Part shown: positions 61,909 through 64,000 of the stretch, in pieces
Numbering within the stretch: position 1 is the first letter of the stretch
Layout: each line of letters opens with the position of its first letter
Assembly (NCBI GenBank): GCA_023014365.1
Contig: JAEBUN010000013.1
Span: forward strand, 1,161,927 to 1,225,926
Source of the DNA: Lepiota brunneoincarnata
Lineage: Eukaryota > Basidiomycota > Agaricomycetes > Agaricales > Agaricaceae
Direction of reading: 5' to 3'
DNA length: 64,000 nucleotides
The notes under the pieces: model-generated
Databases searched by the model: none
What the model saw: only the letters and a program-made list of their open reading frames with translations
What the model was told of the DNA's origin: nothing
Translations under genes and position numbers: made by a program

Positions 61909-62152
61909 AGTAAACCAAATCACCCTACCAGAAGAAAGAATCAAAAGTCCCCATTTCAGATGCCTTCTATACGACATCTTTTACCCAGGACAACCCCCAT
62001 CCCCAGAAACTGCCACCATACTCGATCTTCACAGAACTCCCACCCCTACTTTCTCCCCCGTCATTCCCCCCAGGCCAGACTCCACCGACCTACCACAGAT
62101 CGACTACTACGAACCAAACTACCTAGCCGAGTACCCAGAAGAAGGAAACTAA
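60884..62152 (+). CDS. Gypsy D2 +1-frame ORF (422 aa, intact)
   Basis: MQASNILHFKQLPFRPRLPT to ..LAEYPEEGN, in the +1 register over nearly all of the zinc-knuckle ORF. Contains LLTEICARLPPTEPLQLNWN and a C-terminal SPHFRCLLYDIFYPGQPPSP with a Pro-rich tail. No domain recognised. Both frames being open for over 1 kb in one copy, with the same register in A, C, D and E, argues for real dual coding. Confidence 0.65.
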   Translation: MQASNILHFKQLPFRPRLPTPPLTPSPQHMPPPGTRPLTPTTPQNQQLPQPPPLDTIQLEYDHMDQITLLTEICARLPPTEPLQLNWNTLQFQNTTDNSGTTIPTTYNRLRLSLLHTIRNVPGQNHLSDFSAQDRASCLRCRRTYPNEMRYIPCSPPPQPSPPLPRRPLLLSSPPSPVREESPPVSEIPSDFSPPPRTPPTPSPITMSRFGTPPIPFTHKPTPEPPTDRSASNADIQDTGPWIAPNLPASDASNMPQGTTHTTASNTDAPTAPSPNRAINGPNAQVERLNTPPTPEILQPVPRPFPQLTIDTSISPTTIITRSATTTWPNQTSQENHAVPSEVNQITLPEERIKSPHFRCLLYDIFYPGQPPSPETATILDLHRTPTPTFSPVIPPRPDSTDLPQIDYYEPNYLAEYPEEGN

Positions 62153-62189
62153 TGAGTTGTATGGAAAACAACTCTAGAAACGGACCTAA

Positions 62190-62575
62190 TGTTATCAGAA
62201 ACCACATCAGAAGGACGGTTACTTTTAGCTCACATTCACATGTCACTATGAAACTACCAGTAGTGTACATCAGAAGGACTATTCTTAGTATACGCCTCAT
62301 GTTTTCTTATCTCTGACTCATTGTTACCCCGGTCTGGACTATTACAGTAGGAGTACAGCCACACTTAGGAGTATATAAGGATACAGTACAATACCTGTAT
62401 CCTTATCTTAGTGTTATACAGTTCTTGCCTCCTATACCTCTTTGCCCTTAAAACCGGCTGGACTATAGTGCTCCGTCGTCTCCAAGTCACGCCTAGTAGG
62501 ACAGGACCAAGTCTGTATAGACATCCTGTGTCGAACACCGTGCTACTCAAGAGCGAACCCCTAACCCGGGTAACA
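62190..62575 (+). repeat. Gypsy D2 3' LTR (386 bp)
   Basis: TGTTATCAGAAACC...AACCCGGGTAACA. Followed at 62576 by gcttg and gag sequence of another D-family copy (D3), so D2 inserted in D3 gag. TATA-like gtatataagg and tatcttagtgttatacag are kept. Confidence 0.95.
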
Positions 62576-63346
62576 GCTTGGTACACCCAAGCCAATAAAC
62601 TCAACGACAATTTCCGCTGAATAAACGCCCTCTACGGCACCCCCAAGAACATGTTCCCCCAAAGGAACCAATACCAACCCAACCGCGGACCAAGCCATCC
62701 AAACAACAACATGCCCTATGCACAATTCTATCAAAGGAGCAACACTCCACACTTTACCCCACAAGACCCACATGCCATGGAAATAGACCATGCGACAGTG
62801 GAAGAAGGATTCAAAGATCCTTACCCCAAAATACCTCAACCGGAATATGCTGAAGAAGACTCCACTCAAGGACCATTAGAGCTAAATGCCATTGTCACTG
62901 GGCAACAAATGAAATCCTATCAGAACCAGGAATGTTTCCAATGTGGAGCCAAAGATCATTGGGTTAGTAAATGCCCTCAACCACCACCAGCTAGACGCTT
63001 CCCAGGAATGCGTACTAATCCCCCTCGCCCTGCGAGAAACCCCAATCATCCCTTCCCTGGACAACAAAACACTCGTCCCGGATTTCCAAACCGGAACACC
63101 CAACAATCACCGCAATGCAAGTATTCCCTTGCTGTCGCAGAAGTTGCATCTCAGATGTGCCAAATGGTTGATGACCTTGACCCCGAACTCCAACAGGAAC
63201 TCCACTCCGCGCTAGCTGAGGATCCGGAGATGTGTCCATTCCAGGATTTTGAAAAAGGAATGCTGTTGACCAATGTGCCCCTACACGTTCCAGAACTCAG
63301 AAGGACATTTTGTACTCTCACTCCCAGAAGGACATTTTCTCAATAA
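62576..63346 (+). pseudogene. Gypsy D3 Gag, C-terminal part
   Basis: AWYTQANKLNDNF, TGA, then MFPQRNQYQPNRGPSHPNNN, FTPQDPHAMEIDHATVEEGF, knuckle CFQCGAKDHWVSKC, LDPELQQELHSALAEDPEMC and FQDFEKGMLLTNVPLHVPEL. Unlike C and D it has no TAA after FQDF and runs into the protease overlap (63310-63346). Confidence 0.85.
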
Positions 63347-63786
63347 ACTCTGTACAATTACAACTATCCCCAAATAAACGATCCCTTTTCTTACCCATCA
63401 AGATTTGGAGTGAACGGACATCAAAACCCATGGCCATCACCACTCTGATAGATTCAGGAGCCCAAGGGAATTTCATATCCCACAAAGTCATTGAACAACA
63501 TGGTTATCAAACCAAATGGCTGGACCAACCAATCCCTCTCAGCAACATTGATGGAACTGACAATCAACATGGCAAGATCCATGAATATATCAAAATCAGA
63601 ACCATCATCAATGGAAGAGACTGCACACTAGAAGCGTACGTCACAAATACTGGTGAGAAAGACCTCATCATTGGATTTCCCTGGTTGGAACAATACAATC
63701 CCGACATCAACTGGAAGACCAAGACATTCTCTTGGAAACCCCAAATCAACCACCAAGACTTTTCCAAACTCCTCAGAACTCTATGA
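63310..63786 (+). CDS. Gypsy D3 protease segment (158 aa)
   Basis: TTLIDSGAQGNFISHKVIEQ and DLIIGFPWLEQYNPDINWKT. Overlaps gag by 37 bases in the -1 frame, so Gag-Pol would need a -1 shift; no classic slippery heptamer is obvious. A direct repeat (agaaggacatttt twice) lies in the overlap. It ends TGA in TL*RPIELNS, as in D. Confidence 0.8.
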   Translation: MYSHSQKDIFSINSVQLQLSPNKRSLFLPIKIWSERTSKPMAITTLIDSGAQGNFISHKVIEQHGYQTKWLDQPIPLSNIDGTDNQHGKIHEYIKIRTIINGRDCTLEAYVTNTGEKDLIIGFPWLEQYNPDINWKTKTFSWKPQINHQDFSKLLRTL

Positions 63787-64000
63787 CGACCCATCGAACT
63801 CAACTCCATCGCCATGAACATAATGGCTGGAAAAACCTCTCAACCTGAGGAAAACCCCAAAGAATACGTCAACCTGTCAAACGTTGACCTCGACACCTTC
63901 TCATTAGAAAGAGAAATGAACCCAATGCTTCTAACCCCATTAGAAGTAAATGCCAAAGAAACACACACCACAATGCTCCACAATGAGCAACACAATCTGA
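63787..64000 (+). mobile_element. Gypsy D3 pol, running off the window
   Basis: The sequence matches gypsy D 50769-50985 (YVNLSNVDLDTFSLEREMNP) and continues beyond the window end. Confidence 0.85.

Noticed and set aside
63301..63346. A classic X-XXY-YYZ slippery site in the D3 gag/pol overlap
   Set aside because: The overlap has tttt runs, but none fits the heptamer in the gag frame; only the -1 register itself is supported.
1..64000. tRNA, rRNA, riboswitch, CRISPR array or bacterial defence operon
   Set aside because: I saw no cloverleaf with A/B boxes, no rRNA core sequence and no operon-like gene packing; everything points to fungal repeat-rich DNA.

Overview
This is a eukaryotic, almost certainly fungal window, and the best fit is a mushroom-forming basidiomycete (Agaricomycetes). 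It holds no bacterial-style operons, rRNA, tRNA or CRISPR. The few host-like genes are short, intron-split and decayed: a protein resembling the C-terminal part of basidiomycete BTB/POZ proteins, and the second half of a Zn(II)2Cys6 zinc cluster. About 55 kb of the 64 kb is nested LTR retrotransposons, mostly Ty3/gypsy elements with an integrase-linked chromodomain (chromoviruses). Most old copies carry TGA stops where a sister copy still has CGA or CAA, the mark of C-to-T decay at CpG. The species cannot be named from the sequence alone. Layout: 1-6.9 kb is gene-poor host DNA with a diverged tandem segmental duplication (about 301-3175 and 3821-6640). 7.4-8.2 kb is a host gene fragment split by a solo LTR with a perfect target-site duplication (TSD). 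8.2-12.9 kb is gypsy A (minus strand, 5' truncated). 12.9-13.3 kb is a copia G' remnant. 13.3-21.5 kb is gypsy E copy a (minus). 21.5-22.6 kb is the 5' half of copia H (minus). 22.7-26.4 kb is the 5' half of gypsy C (minus). 26.9-27.3 kb is the rest of the G' region. 27.3-35.5 kb is gypsy E copy b (plus, the most intact element). 35.5-39.4 kb is the 3' half of copia H (plus). 39.4-40.2 kb is a solo LTR with a palindromic TA-flanked MITE inside it. 40.2-41.9 kb is the 3' end of gypsy C. 41.9-44.5 kb holds an E-type LTR fragment and copia G. 44.8-57.5 kb is gypsy F, with complete gypsy D (47.7-55.9 kb) inserted in its reverse transcriptase. 57.5-59.6 kb is an older E-type element (E2). 59.6-60.3 kb is a solo E LTR with mismatched flanks. 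60.3-64 kb is the 3' end of D2, lying in the gag of D3. How it fits together: the two 8.24-kb E copies are inverted and their TSDs are swapped (aaata/gtaat and tattt/attac). Copia H, gypsy C and the G' region are each cut at exactly these junctions. The 5.7 kb between the E copies is therefore inverted relative to its original state, either in the genome or in the assembly. The most novel signal is downstream of pol. Four element lineages (A, C/D, E, and D2 as a separate copy) carry a pair of long ORFs overlapping in two frames with the same relative register. One frame encodes tandem CCHC zinc knuckles. The other, in the +1 frame, encodes a Pro/Thr-rich protein that in E runs through the polypurine tract and about 120 codons into the U3 of the 3' LTR. 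Elements D, E and F also show Tf1-like self-priming signatures, with the PBS complementary to the predicted 5' end of their own transcript, whereas copia H shows a half-tRNA (initiator Met) primer site.
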